Notes under the pieces: model-generated
Databases searched by the model: none
The model's input: only the letters and a program-made list of their open reading frames with translations
Told to the model about the DNA's origin: nothing
Translations under genes and position numbers: made by a program
Part shown: positions 44,166-52,919 of the stretch, piece after piece
Numbering within the stretch: position 1 is the stretch's first letter
Layout: each line of letters starts with the position of its first letter
NCBI RefSeq assembly: GCF_038002345.1
Contig: NZ_JBBOCJ010000001.1
Coordinates: 3,410,001 to 3,474,000 of the forward strand
Length of the DNA: 64,000 nt
Direction: 5' to 3'
From: Paenibacillus sp. FSL M7-0420
Lineage (GTDB): Bacteria > Bacillota > Bacilli > Paenibacillales > Paenibacillaceae

Positions 44166-44852
44166 ATGAACCGTACACAGCTTACAGAACATTCACGCAT
44201 ACTGGTGGTGTTCCCGCATCCTGACGATGAAGCCTTTGCTGCCGCAGGCACACTGGCACAGTATATAGAGCGAGGCGCCGAAGTGACCTATGCCTGCCTG
44301 ACGCTGGGGGAGATGGGGCGTAATATGGGGATTCCTCCGTTCGCGAACCGGGTTACGCTGCCAGAGATCCGCAGGGAGGAGCTTCGTGCTTCCTGCCAAG
44401 CTATTGGGATACAGGACTTAAGGATGCTGGGCTTCCATGATAAAATGATTGAGTTCGACGACCCGCGCCTGCTGGAGGATACGATGCTGTCCTTACTCCG
44501 CGAGCTGACTCCGTCCCTCGTGATCACGTTCTATCCCGGCTACAGTGTGCATCCTGACCACGATGCTACCGGAGCTGCTGTCATTCGCGCGGTCCGGCAG
44601 CTGCCGCCTGCGGAGCGGCCGGTTGTTCACTGCGTCGCCTTCGCCATCGGCCATGAGGAGCACATCGGTCTCCCGGATGTGCATGTCGATGTCACCGCAT
44701 ACCTGGACAAGAAGATGGCCTCTATCCAGGCACACCGTTCCCAATATCAGGCGGCGGAGCTGGTCGGTAACCAGGAGCTGACGGCGGAGGATATTCAGCT
44801 CCGCTTCGGGCAGGAAGCCTTCTGGACCTACCCCATGAACACACAACACTAA
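44166..44852 (+). CDS. second BshB2-like PIG-L/LmbE deacetylase
   Basis: This 228-residue zinc deacetylase has LVVFPHPDDEAFAAAGTLA and YSVHPDHDATGAAV. It is so similar to the BshB2 protein at 39736 that long stretches match (for example VTYACLTLGEMGRNMG and LRMLGFHDKMIEF). ATG 44166 is chosen because GGGAGG lies 10 bases upstream; the longer frame overlapping the LysR gene is not supported. No yojF accompanies it; its neighbours are a LysR gene and an O-acetyltransferase. It could be a redundant BshB, a bacillithiol-conjugate amidase (same superfamily), or a deacetylase of another sugar. Confidence 0.88.
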   Translation: MNRTQLTEHSRILVVFPHPDDEAFAAAGTLAQYIERGAEVTYACLTLGEMGRNMGIPPFANRVTLPEIRREELRASCQAIGIQDLRMLGFHDKMIEFDDPRLLEDTMLSLLRELTPSLVITFYPGYSVHPDHDATGAAVIRAVRQLPPAERPVVHCVAFAIGHEEHIGLPDVHVDVTAYLDKKMASIQAHRSQYQAAELVGNQELTAEDIQLRFGQEAFWTYPMNTQH

Positions 44853-44871
44853 GAGAAAGCGGGAATACCTT

Positions 44872-45492
44872 ATGAATCTTACGAATCAAAAAGATAGAAT
44901 GCTTGCAGGATTACCCTATAAAGCGTGGCTGGACGGATTAACCGAAGAGCGGACAGCCGCCAGGCTGCTGGTTCACCAGCTCAATTCACTTTCTCCAGAT
45001 GCTCATGAGGAGAGGGACGGGCTGATCCGCAGGCTTTTGGGCAAGACGGGGGAGCTTGTGCATATTGAGACTCCCTTCCGCTGCGATTATGGATCGAATA
45101 TCACTGTAGGGAATAATTTCTATGCCAATTTCAACTGTACGATTCTCGATGTAGGCAAGGTGGTCATCGGCGAGAATGTCATGTTCGCTCCGAATGTATC
45201 GCTTTACACAGCGGGCCATCCCATCCATCCCGATTCCCGGAATTCAGGCTATGAATACGGGATTGCCATCACCATCGGCAACAATGTGTGGATCGGCGGG
45301 AATGTCATTGTGAATCCGGGTGTAACCATCGGGAACAACGTAGTCATCGGGGCAGGCAGTGTGGTGACCAAGGATATCCCCGATAATGTGATCGCCGTAG
45401 GCAGCCCGTGCAGAATTGTCCGTGAGATCACGGAGGAGGACCGGAAATATTATTACAAGGATAGAGAGTTTGACGTCACGGACTACGTGTAG
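44872..45492 (+). CDS. maltose/galactoside-type O-acetyltransferase
   Basis: This 206-residue protein has the LacA/Maa pattern: an N-terminal KDRMLAGLPYKAWLD segment, then a left-handed beta-helix of hexapeptide repeats (NITVGNNFYANFNCTILD, ITIGNNVWIGGNVIVNPGV, TIGNNVVIGAGSVVTKDI), the catalytic His in AGHPIHPDSRN and the end VGSPCRIVREI. It transfers acetyl from acetyl-CoA to a sugar hydroxyl. It starts 19 bases after the second BshB2-like gene, so the two are probably co-transcribed. Confidence 0.92.
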   Translation: MNLTNQKDRMLAGLPYKAWLDGLTEERTAARLLVHQLNSLSPDAHEERDGLIRRLLGKTGELVHIETPFRCDYGSNITVGNNFYANFNCTILDVGKVVIGENVMFAPNVSLYTAGHPIHPDSRNSGYEYGIAITIGNNVWIGGNVIVNPGVTIGNNVVIGAGSVVTKDIPDNVIAVGSPCRIVREITEEDRKYYYKDREFDVTDYV

Positions 45493-45530
45493 AATCGCTG
45501 CTATACCGTCCTTAAGGGACAGAATTCGTT

Positions 45531-46199
45531 CTAAATAAGCACATAAGTAGCCCTCAGCGGTCCATGCACCCCGACCACCAGCTTCATTTCAATATCTGCG
45601 GAATTGGAGGGACCGGAGATGAAATTAATCGATGAACCCACCGGTTCTCCCGCCTGAATTCTACGGTTAAACACTGCGGCGGCATCCGTGGAGCGAAGCA
45701 CCAGCTTCTCACGTTCAATCACCGCAATATAATGGGCGGGGAGGAAATGGAGCGACCGTCCCTGATCGGGGCGGCTCTCCACCACAACCGTTCCAGATTC
45801 CGCAAGTGCGCAGTCGGCGAAGACAATGGCTGTATTCGCCGATTCAGCACGCCTGATATTCTCCGCCCGTCCCGCCGCTTCCTCCCATACGGCAGCATCC
45901 GGGAATGCCAGCCCGTACTCCCTGAACCGGGGATCACCGGAAGTCATCACATTCCCGCCGCCATTTGCCTCTAACAGATCATCTAACGTTCTCTGCAGCA
46001 GCTCCCGCGTCGTCTCAATCACCTGAGTGTGGATGAAGAAGCATTGCTCCTTAAGCATCTCGACAAGGTCTTCCTGGGTAAGCGGGCCGTAGCTATCGGG
46101 AATGAACTCCTGGATCGCCGGACGCTGAACCTCTGACTTCCGTGCCCGGCCCAGCTTGGCGGCAATGGTATTCAGAAAAGCCTCCTTATTCGTATTCAT
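45531..46199 (-). CDS. lutC: lactate utilisation protein C
   Basis: This 222-residue protein of the LUD/DUF162 family starts NTNKEAFLNTIAAKLGRARK and has the pattern VFADCALAESGTVVVES and NFISGPSNSADIEMKLVVGVHGP. LutC is the third subunit of the LutABC iron-sulfur complex that oxidises L-lactate to pyruvate. Its start is immediately after the LutB stop, in the usual order lutA-lutB-lutC on the minus strand. Confidence 0.95.
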   Translation of the reverse strand: MNTNKEAFLNTIAAKLGRARKSEVQRPAIQEFIPDSYGPLTQEDLVEMLKEQCFFIHTQVIETTRELLQRTLDDLLEANGGGNVMTSGDPRFREYGLAFPDAAVWEEAAGRAENIRRAESANTAIVFADCALAESGTVVVESRPDQGRSLHFLPAHYIAVIEREKLVLRSTDAAAVFNRRIQAGEPVGSSINFISGPSNSADIEMKLVVGVHGPLRATYVLI

Positions 46200-46200
46200 A

Positions 46201-47625
46201 TTACTCTGCCCCTCCTTTGCGCTTCTCCAGCCACACCCGGAAGCTGTCCTGCGGCTTGACGGGCTGCTTCAGGTCGCGCGAATGAATCCACCCCTGAATA
46301 ATTGCCGTCCCCCGTACAATACGTCCGTGCTTGCTCATGATCCGGCTGGCGGAATGAGCTAGTCTGAGGGTTTTGCCGAACAGGGCAGGGGAGGAGAGCA
46401 GCTTGGCGGCTGCCTTCATCTGGAATCGGTCAGCAGCGCCGGTTCTCTTCTGCTTCACTATGTTCTGACGGTGCATAATGAGCTGCTCATGCAGCGGGAT
46501 TTTTACTGGGCAGACATCGGTACACGCCCCGCAGAGGCTGGAGGCATACGGCAGCTCCTTATAATCGTCATAACCGCCAAGCAGCGGGGTTATGACTGCC
46601 CCAATTGGACCCGGATAGATGGAACCGTAAGCATGGCCGCCGATATGGCGGTAGACCGGACAGACATTCAGGCAGGCACCGCAGCGGATACATTGCAAGG
46701 CCTCGTTAAACTCACTTCCCAGAATATCGGAACGGCCGTTATCAACGACCACCAGATGGAATTCCTCCGGCCCGTCGGTCTCACCCGCCGCTGACGGTCC
46801 CATGACGGTGATATAGCTGGTCAGCTTCTGGCCGACAGCACTGCGGCAGAGCAGATTATCCAGAATCTCCATTTCTTCAAGTGTGGGTACAATGCGCTCC
46901 ATGCCCATAACTGCGATATGCGTCTTGGGGATCGCAGCGGTGAGATCTCCGTTCCCTTCATTCGTGACGAGATTAATTGCGCCCAGATTGGCGATGGCGA
47001 AATTACAGCCCGTAATCCCGACCTCCGCATCCAGGAACTTCTGGCGCAGGATGGTGCGGGCGAAACCGGCCAGCTTCTCCGGCGTCTCGTCGCCGGTATA
47101 TCCGAGCTTCTCTGCGAAGACGCGTCTGATCTGCTCCCGGTCTTTATGCAGTGCAGGGGCTACGATATGGGAGGGAGGGTCCCAGTCATCCATTTGCAGA
47201 ATGTACTCTCCCAGATCGGTCTCAATCAGCTCGCAACCGGCTTCAAGCAGCACACGGTTCAGTTCAATCTCCTCAGTAACCATGGACTTGGATTTGACGA
47301 TTCGCGTCGCCTGCTTGCGTACAATAACATCCCGTATATAACTGCTGGCCTCTTCCTTGGTTGCGGCAAAATAGATATGTCCGCCTTGCCGCTCAATATT
47401 ATCCGCAAGCTGCTCCAGATAAAAATCCAGATTCGCCAGCGTATGCTGACGGATAAGCTGGCCGGCCGACCGCCACTTCTCCCAATCTCCTAATGCGGTA
47501 GCCGCGGTCAGCCGCCTAGTCTTAAGGCTGTCCTGTGCCGCCCCCACGGCACTGCGCATGAAGGAATCCCCAAGGCCCTCCGAGGTCCGCTCGCTGAAGT
47601 TACGTGAATCCGTTTGCAGGCTCAA
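46201..47625 (-). CDS. lutB: lactate utilisation iron-sulfur protein B
   Basis: This 474-residue protein has an N-terminal LUD domain and two ferredoxin-type clusters near the C-terminal third, [19 protein letters not shown] and [14 protein letters not shown], followed by the LutB C-terminal domain. It overlaps lutA by 4 bases and is followed by lutC after one base. Length is typical of LutB (about 475). It supplies electron transfer in L-lactate oxidation. Confidence 0.95.
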   Translation of the reverse strand: MSLQTDSRNFSERTSEGLGDSFMRSAVGAAQDSLKTRRLTAATALGDWEKWRSAGQLIRQHTLANLDFYLEQLADNIERQGGHIYFAATKEEASSYIRDVIVRKQATRIVKSKSMVTEEIELNRVLLEAGCELIETDLGEYILQMDDWDPPSHIVAPALHKDREQIRRVFAEKLGYTGDETPEKLAGFARTILRQKFLDAEVGITGCNFAIANLGAINLVTNEGNGDLTAAIPKTHIAVMGMERIVPTLEEMEILDNLLCRSAVGQKLTSYITVMGPSAAGETDGPEEFHLVVVDNGRSDILGSEFNEALQCIRCGACLNVCPVYRHIGGHAYGSIYPGPIGAVITPLLGGYDDYKELPYASSLCGACTDVCPVKIPLHEQLIMHRQNIVKQKRTGAADRFQMKAAAKLLSSPALFGKTLRLAHSASRIMSKHGRIVRGTAIIQGWIHSRDLKQPVKPQDSFRVWLEKRKGGAE

Positions 47626-48359
47626 GTCAGTTCCCCCCTTTGCGTATGCTGGTTCAGCACCTCTGCAATATGCATCACCCGTACCGGCTCACCCTTGCGG
47701 GACAGACGCCCGCCGATGTTCATCAGGCAGCCCATATCTGCACTGATCAGGATATCCGCTCCGGTATCCAGCACACAGCCGCATTTCTCTTCGGCCATCT
47801 GCCCGGAGATTTCAGGCATCTTCACTGCAAAAGTTCCGCCGAATCCGCAGCAGTTGTCGCTGTTCTTAAGCGGCTCAAGCTTCAGTCCCTTCACCTGCTC
47901 CAGCAGCTGGAAGGGAGTCTCCTTCTCACCCAGCAGCCTCGTCATATGGCAGGAGCGGTGGTAGGTGGCCGTACCTTCGAGCGTGGCACCGACATCAGTG
48001 ACACCCAGCACTTTTACAATGAACTGGGTGAGTTCATACGATTTTTCTTTTAGCGCAACCGCTTTCAATTCCCAGTCCGGGTCACCGCTGAAGATCTTCG
48101 GATATTCATGAAACATAGCGATGCAGGAACCGGACGGACCTACAACATAATCCGAAGCCTCGAAGGCCAGCATCATGTTCTGCATAGCAAGCTTAGATTC
48201 CTGCAAGTAACCGCTGTTGTACGTAGGCTGGCCGCAGCAGACCTGTGAAGCGGGGTAATCAATCTCGCACCCGAGCCGCTCTAGCACCTCCACCATGGCA
48301 ATACCGGCGTTCGGAGCCATAAGATCTACCAGACAAGTGGAAAAAATACTGACTCGCAC
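47622..48359 (-). CDS. lutA: lactate utilisation protein A
   Basis: This protein has 245 residues if started at GTG 48359, which gives [14 protein letters not shown], matching the known LutA N-terminus; GGGAGG lies 7 bases upstream. ATG codons at 48374 and 48365 are in frame but badly spaced. Two CCG domains are visible: [14 protein letters not shown] and [13 protein letters not shown]. It is the heterodisulfide-reductase-like subunit of the L-lactate oxidation complex. The divergent aldA gene shares its upstream region. Confidence 0.94.
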   Translation of the reverse strand: MRVSIFSTCLVDLMAPNAGIAMVEVLERLGCEIDYPASQVCCGQPTYNSGYLQESKLAMQNMMLAFEASDYVVGPSGSCIAMFHEYPKIFSGDPDWELKAVALKEKSYELTQFIVKVLGVTDVGATLEGTATYHRSCHMTRLLGEKETPFQLLEQVKGLKLEPLKNSDNCCGFGGTFAVKMPEISGQMAEEKCGCVLDTGADILISADMGCLMNIGGRLSRKGEPVRVMHIAEVLNQHTQRGELT

Positions 48360-48454
48360 TCCCATCCCTCCCATCAATGAAAACTTATACTCACAGCTTA
48401 ACTCAACAAGTCAATGAAAAACAACACAAAAACAAATAAAAAATGTGAAACTTA

Positions 48455-48484
48455 TTGACAATAAATATTGATAGCGTTTACACT
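48455..48484 (+). promoter_or_regulatory. aldA promoter with overlapping cre site
   Basis: TTGACA (48455-48460), 18 bases, TACACT (48479-48484). TGATAGCGTTTACA (48469-48482) matches the catabolite-response element consensus TGWAANCGNTNWCA at 13 of 14 positions and overlaps the -10 region, so CcpA would be expected to repress aldA in good sugars. Its effect on the divergent lut genes is less clear. Confidence 0.6.
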
Positions 48485-48550
48485 ATGGGTGGGTAATTGG
48501 AGAAATGGAATAATCTACAATGGGATAATCTACCTTGAGGGGGATGAACA

Positions 48551-49996
48551 GTGACCAAGCATTTGATGTATATCAACGGCCAATTTACGGAATCCGAAGG
48601 CAAAGAGTGGATGGAAGTGACCAATCCGGCAACCGATGAAGTCATCTCACAGGTTCCTAAGGCAACCAGAAATGATGTTATACGTGCCATTGATGCAGCG
48701 GAGCAGGCCCAGGCAGCGTGGGAGGAGACTCCGGCGGTAGAGCGCGGCAAGTATTTGCATGCGATTGCTGACGGCATTCGGGCAGAGGCGGACAGCATCG
48801 CCAGGCTGATCTCGGAGGAAGTCGGCAAGACCCTGGAATTATCCACCGTAGAGGTTCATTTCACTGCGGATTATTTGGATTATATGGCGGAGTGGGCACG
48901 GCGTTATGAGGGGGAGATCGTACAGAGCGACCGTGATAATGAGCATATTTTTGTATTCAAAAGAGCGATTGGCGTTACCACGGGCATTCTGCCCTGGAAC
49001 TTCCCGTTCTTCCTGATCGCGAGGAAAATGGCCCCGGCGCTCATCACCGGCAACACGATTGTCGTGAAGCCCAGCGCGGAATCTCCAAACAATGCCATGG
49101 CGTTCAGCCGGATCGTGGATCAGGCCGGATTGCCTAAGGGGGTATTCAACCTTATTACTGGCAGAGGTGCGGAAGTGGGCAACGAGCTGTCCAGTAATGC
49201 CAAGGTAGGCATGGTTAGTCTTACAGGCAGCGTACCGGCAGGGCAGAAGGTTATGGAGGCGGCGGCTGAGAATATCATCAAGGTCAGCTTGGAGCTGGGC
49301 GGCAAAGCGCCTGCTATCGTCATGAAAGATGCCGACCTGGAGCTGGCTGTTCAGGCGATTGTGGCTTCCCGGGTCATTAATACAGGCCAGGTCTGCAACT
49401 GTGCGGAGCGTGTCTATGTCCATGAAGATATCAAGGAGGAGTTCACCACTCGGCTGGTTGAAGCGATGAAGGCCGTGAAGTACGGAGACCCGCTTAAGGA
49501 CACGGACATCCAGATGGGACCGCTCATCAACAAGGCCGCGCAGGATTCGGTACAGCAGAAGGTGGACCGGGCCGTTCAGGAAGGAGCCAAGATTGCCCTG
49601 GGCGGTAAAAAGGTAGAAGGAACCGGCAGCTTCTTCGAGCCGACAGTGATCACAGATGCTACGAATGAGATGGAGATTGTGCAGGATGAGATTTTCGGTC
49701 CGGTCATCCCCGTCATTTCATTCTCTACCCTGGATGAGGCGATTGCCCTCGCGAATGACAGTGAGTTCGGCTTAACCTCATCGCTATATACGCAGAATCT
49801 GAATGTTGCCATGAAAGTCATCAAGCGGCTGAAATACGGGGAGACGTACATCAACCGCGAGAATTTCGAAGCGATGCAGGGCTTCCATGCAGGCTGGAGA
49901 AAATCGGGCATCGGCGGCGCTGACGGCAAGCACGGCTTGAACGAGTACCTCCAGACGCATGTCGTCTACCTGCAGTATGATAAGTCGGTTAACTGA
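48551..49996 (+). CDS. aldA: aldehyde dehydrogenase, lactaldehyde dehydrogenase type
   Basis: This 481-residue NAD-dependent enzyme has the ALDH fold: GILPWNFPFFLIARKMAPAL, the catalytic Glu in LELGGKAPAIV and the nucleophile Cys282 in GQVCNCAERVYV, a sequence shared with AldA of Escherichia coli (L-lactaldehyde and glycolaldehyde). EIFGPVIPV closes the fold. The GTG start follows GAGGGGGATG. It is divergent from lutABC, so lactaldehyde made from rhamnose or fucose could be oxidised to lactate and on to pyruvate. A terminator follows. Confidence 0.88.
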   Translation: MTKHLMYINGQFTESEGKEWMEVTNPATDEVISQVPKATRNDVIRAIDAAEQAQAAWEETPAVERGKYLHAIADGIRAEADSIARLISEEVGKTLELSTVEVHFTADYLDYMAEWARRYEGEIVQSDRDNEHIFVFKRAIGVTTGILPWNFPFFLIARKMAPALITGNTIVVKPSAESPNNAMAFSRIVDQAGLPKGVFNLITGRGAEVGNELSSNAKVGMVSLTGSVPAGQKVMEAAAENIIKVSLELGGKAPAIVMKDADLELAVQAIVASRVINTGQVCNCAERVYVHEDIKEEFTTRLVEAMKAVKYGDPLKDTDIQMGPLINKAAQDSVQQKVDRAVQEGAKIALGGKKVEGTGSFFEPTVITDATNEMEIVQDEIFGPVIPVISFSTLDEAIALANDSEFGLTSSLYTQNLNVAMKVIKRLKYGETYINRENFEAMQGFHAGWRKSGIGGADGKHGLNEYLQTHVVYLQYDKSVN

Positions 49997-50024
49997 GTGA
50001 CTTCATAATTAACGCATATAAGAG

Positions 50025-50057
50025 AAATGCTCCCATGCAGTTTGGGAGCATTTTTTT
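50025..50057 (+). terminator. intrinsic terminator after aldA
   Basis: AAATGCTCCCA (50025-50035) and TGGGAGCATTT (50043-50053) form a perfect stem, followed by a run of T. Confidence 0.92.
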
Positions 50058-50102
50058 GTGTGAAGGTAAGAAGTTATAGGTTTGTCCGCAATTGAGCAGA
50101 TT

Positions 50103-50158
50103 CACAAACGATTTCACAGATTTGGGGGCCTTCGGATTCGGGAACCCGGTGCTATCAT
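50103..50158 (+). promoter_or_regulatory. shared operator/promoter, copy 1 (GH2 operon)
   Basis: CACAAACGATTTCACAG starts at 50103 and TATCAT, a -10-like hexamer, starts 50 bases later at 50153. The same box and spacing precede the permease pair (55032) and the binding-protein gene (56993). Confidence 0.55.
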
Positions 50159-50273
50159 TGGTAATGAAACGGTGAGCATTGTGGATTGTAAGCGCATTAA
50201 CGGGCTGGTGCCAGAGCCGTTCTTGGTTATACACAGCGCCACATTATCAGGGTTTGGGGGGACGGGAGAAGCT

Positions 50274-52919
50274 ATGAAGGAAATTCTGCTGAATGAAATG
50301 AACTGGGAAGTCAAAGGATACTGGCCTTGGGTGCCGCTGAAGGGTACAAGTATGGAGCTTGGCCAGGAATTAATGGGGGTCACCGGCTGGATGCCGGCAA
50401 CGGTGCCGGGGGGAGTTCATTACGATCTCTACAGACAGGGCTTGATTGCCAATCCCTATGAAGACTTGAACAGCTTGAGCTGCGAATGGGTAGAGAATCG
50501 CTGGTGGGTGTACCGTACGACCTTGCAGCAACCAGAGTTGAAGGGGGCCAGAGTGGAGCTGGTCTTCCAGGGACTCGATTATGAAGCAGCGGTATACGCT
50601 GATCATATCCTTCTTGGGGAGCATACGGGAATGTTTGAGCCGGCTGTGTTTGATGTCACAGAGCTGCTCTCCGTTCGGGAGAACCTTGAAATTTCCGTGC
50701 TTCTGAAGCAGGCGCCCGATGAAATGGGACAAATCGGCAAAACCTCGGCCACCTTCACGCAGAAGAGCCGGTTCAATTATAAGTGGGATTTCTCTACCCG
50801 GCTGGTTAACGTTGGAATCTGGGATGATGTGTTGCTAAGGATACATGAGGATTACTCGTGGGGCGAAATGTCCATCACAACCGATGCTGAGTTTGAAGAG
50901 GACGGCAGCACTCAGGTGACTGGCAGGATTGAAATACAGGCAGCCGTCCCATCCTTGGCTGGAGTTGAATCTGCCCGGAAACTGACGGCGAATATCTCCT
51001 GCTCTGATCCCGGAGGTAATCTGCTGCTGATGCAGACGCATCCCGTCTGTGCTGGAGCGATGCTCAAGACCGCGCTGGGTATCCCTGAACCGGAGCTATG
51101 GTATCCGAACGGTTACGGAGCGCAGCCGCTCTACAGCCTTGAACTGAAGCTGCTGGATGAAGCCGGGGAGGAGCTGGATACGCGGGTTATAAGAACCGGA
51201 ATCCGCAAGCTTGATTATATCCGCAATGTTGACAGTCCTGACAATGCTCTGCCCTACACGGTGGTCATCAACGGCCGCAGGATCTACATGAAAGGGGTGA
51301 ATATGACCCCTCTGGACCATCTCTACGGAAATGTATCCGTTGAACAGTATCAGCTGATGGTCCGTCTAATGAAAGCGGCTCATGTTAATCTTGTCCGGGT
51401 ATGGGGCGGCGGGATCATTGAGAAGAAGGTCTTCTATGACCTATGCGATGCGAACGGCATTATGGTCTGGCAGGAATTCATCCAGTCGAGCTCGGGAATT
51501 GACAATATTCCTTCCAAGCAGCCGGAATTCCTTGAACTGCTGCGCGGGTCTGCCCGCTCAGCACTCTGCGCGAAGCGCAATCATGTCGCCATGACGATAT
51601 GGAGCGGCGGCAATGAGTTAATGAGCGAGCCGAATAAGCCTTCGGACTTAAGCGATTCCAATCTGGCGATGCTGAAGGAACTGGTCGAGCAGTATGATCC
51701 GCAGCGGCTGTTCCTTCCAACCTCGGCTTCGGGTCCGGTGGAGTATATTACCGAGACCAAGGGCCAGGGACATGATGTTCATGGTCACTGGAAGTACATG
51801 GGTAACCCGTATCACTACGAGTTATACGGCAGCAACGACAATCTGCTGCACAGTGAATTCGGGGCAGACGGGCTGAGCTCACTCAAGAGTCTGGAGAAAT
51901 TCCTGGGAGCAGACAGCAGACAGCCGGTCTCCATGGAGAATAGTGCAGTCTGGAGACATCACGGGGAGTGGTGGGATACGCTGAGCCGGGATGAAAAAAT
52001 ATTCGGCAGCCTGACGGATCTGGCACAATTCTCCGCCTGCAGCCAGTGGATTCAGGCGGAGGGCATCCGCTTCGTGCTGGAGGCCAACCGGCGGCGCAAG
52101 TTCCGGAACAGCGGAAGTATTGTCTGGCAGCTCAACGAACCCTGGCCGAACGTGTCCTGTACCAATCTGGTCGATTATTATGGTGAACCGAAGATGGCCT
52201 ACCACTGGATGAAGATAGCCTTCCGTCCACTGCATGTATCGCTGGACTACCGGAGTCTGCTGCTTACACCCGGTACCGGTTTCCATGGAGATGTATATGT
52301 ACATGGCTGGGAAGGGGACAGGTTTGAAGCGGATGCGGAGGTCTTGGATGCTGCGGGCCGGAGCTTGCACCGGCAACGATTCGTAATCCGAGGAGACAGA
52401 GACCGGGCAGTCTGCGCCGGGAGCCTGAATTTCACAGTACCTGAGCAGGAGGACCGGTTATATTTCGTCAGATTGTCCTTCGTGAACTGTGAAGAAGAAC
52501 CGCAGCAGAATGTATATGTATTCTCTACCGCCAGGCAGCATCTGTACGCATCAGCGTTAACGCTTACAGGCGGCAATCTTCAGGTACGCCAGGAGAATAG
52601 ATGGCTGCCCGCTGTTACTGGAGAGCCGAATCTGCAAGCCAGCTTCACGGTAGCTAATACAGGCAGTGAAGCGTTGCTGCATGTACATGCTGAAGAGGAG
52701 GGGAACCGCTACTGGCTGGAAGCAGACAAGCAGTTCCTGACCTTGTTCCCGGGTGAGGCAAGAACGGTGACGGTGACCTGTACGCCGAAGCAGGCGGGAG
52801 GATTCCTGGCAGGGGAGAATCACAGCATCTCCGATGACCTGCCGGATATTCAATTCAAATCGTTCCTGAGTGCCCAGGGCACAAGCAAACCGGATGGAGG
52901 ACAGGAGAATCATGAGTAA
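50274..52919 (+). CDS. beta-mannosidase-like glycoside hydrolase family 2
   Basis: This 881-residue cytoplasmic enzyme has no signal peptide. The N-terminal domain GWMPATVPGGVHYDLYRQGL and WWVYRTT are typical of beta-mannosidases. The TIM barrel has VNLVRVWGGGIIEKKVFYDL, acid/base Glu448 in TIWSGGNELM and nucleophile Glu528 in LLHSEFGADG. C-terminal beta domains complete the fold. ATG 50274 is chosen because GGGAG lies 5 bases upstream; the longer frame reaching 50082 runs through the promoter. Its last 8 bases overlap the next gene. It probably cleaves terminal beta-mannose, but substrate choice in this family drifts. Confidence 0.88.
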   Translation: MKEILLNEMNWEVKGYWPWVPLKGTSMELGQELMGVTGWMPATVPGGVHYDLYRQGLIANPYEDLNSLSCEWVENRWWVYRTTLQQPELKGARVELVFQGLDYEAAVYADHILLGEHTGMFEPAVFDVTELLSVRENLEISVLLKQAPDEMGQIGKTSATFTQKSRFNYKWDFSTRLVNVGIWDDVLLRIHEDYSWGEMSITTDAEFEEDGSTQVTGRIEIQAAVPSLAGVESARKLTANISCSDPGGNLLLMQTHPVCAGAMLKTALGIPEPELWYPNGYGAQPLYSLELKLLDEAGEELDTRVIRTGIRKLDYIRNVDSPDNALPYTVVINGRRIYMKGVNMTPLDHLYGNVSVEQYQLMVRLMKAAHVNLVRVWGGGIIEKKVFYDLCDANGIMVWQEFIQSSSGIDNIPSKQPEFLELLRGSARSALCAKRNHVAMTIWSGGNELMSEPNKPSDLSDSNLAMLKELVEQYDPQRLFLPTSASGPVEYITETKGQGHDVHGHWKYMGNPYHYELYGSNDNLLHSEFGADGLSSLKSLEKFLGADSRQPVSMENSAVWRHHGEWWDTLSRDEKIFGSLTDLAQFSACSQWIQAEGIRFVLEANRRRKFRNSGSIVWQLNEPWPNVSCTNLVDYYGEPKMAYHWMKIAFRPLHVSLDYRSLLLTPGTGFHGDVYVHGWEGDRFEADAEVLDAAGRSLHRQRFVIRGDRDRAVCAGSLNFTVPEQEDRLYFVRLSFVNCEEEPQQNVYVFSTARQHLYASALTLTGGNLQVRQENRWLPAVTGEPNLQASFTVANTGSEALLHVHAEEEGNRYWLEADKQFLTLFPGEARTVTVTCTPKQAGGFLAGENHSISDDLPDIQFKSFLSAQGTSKPDGGQENHE

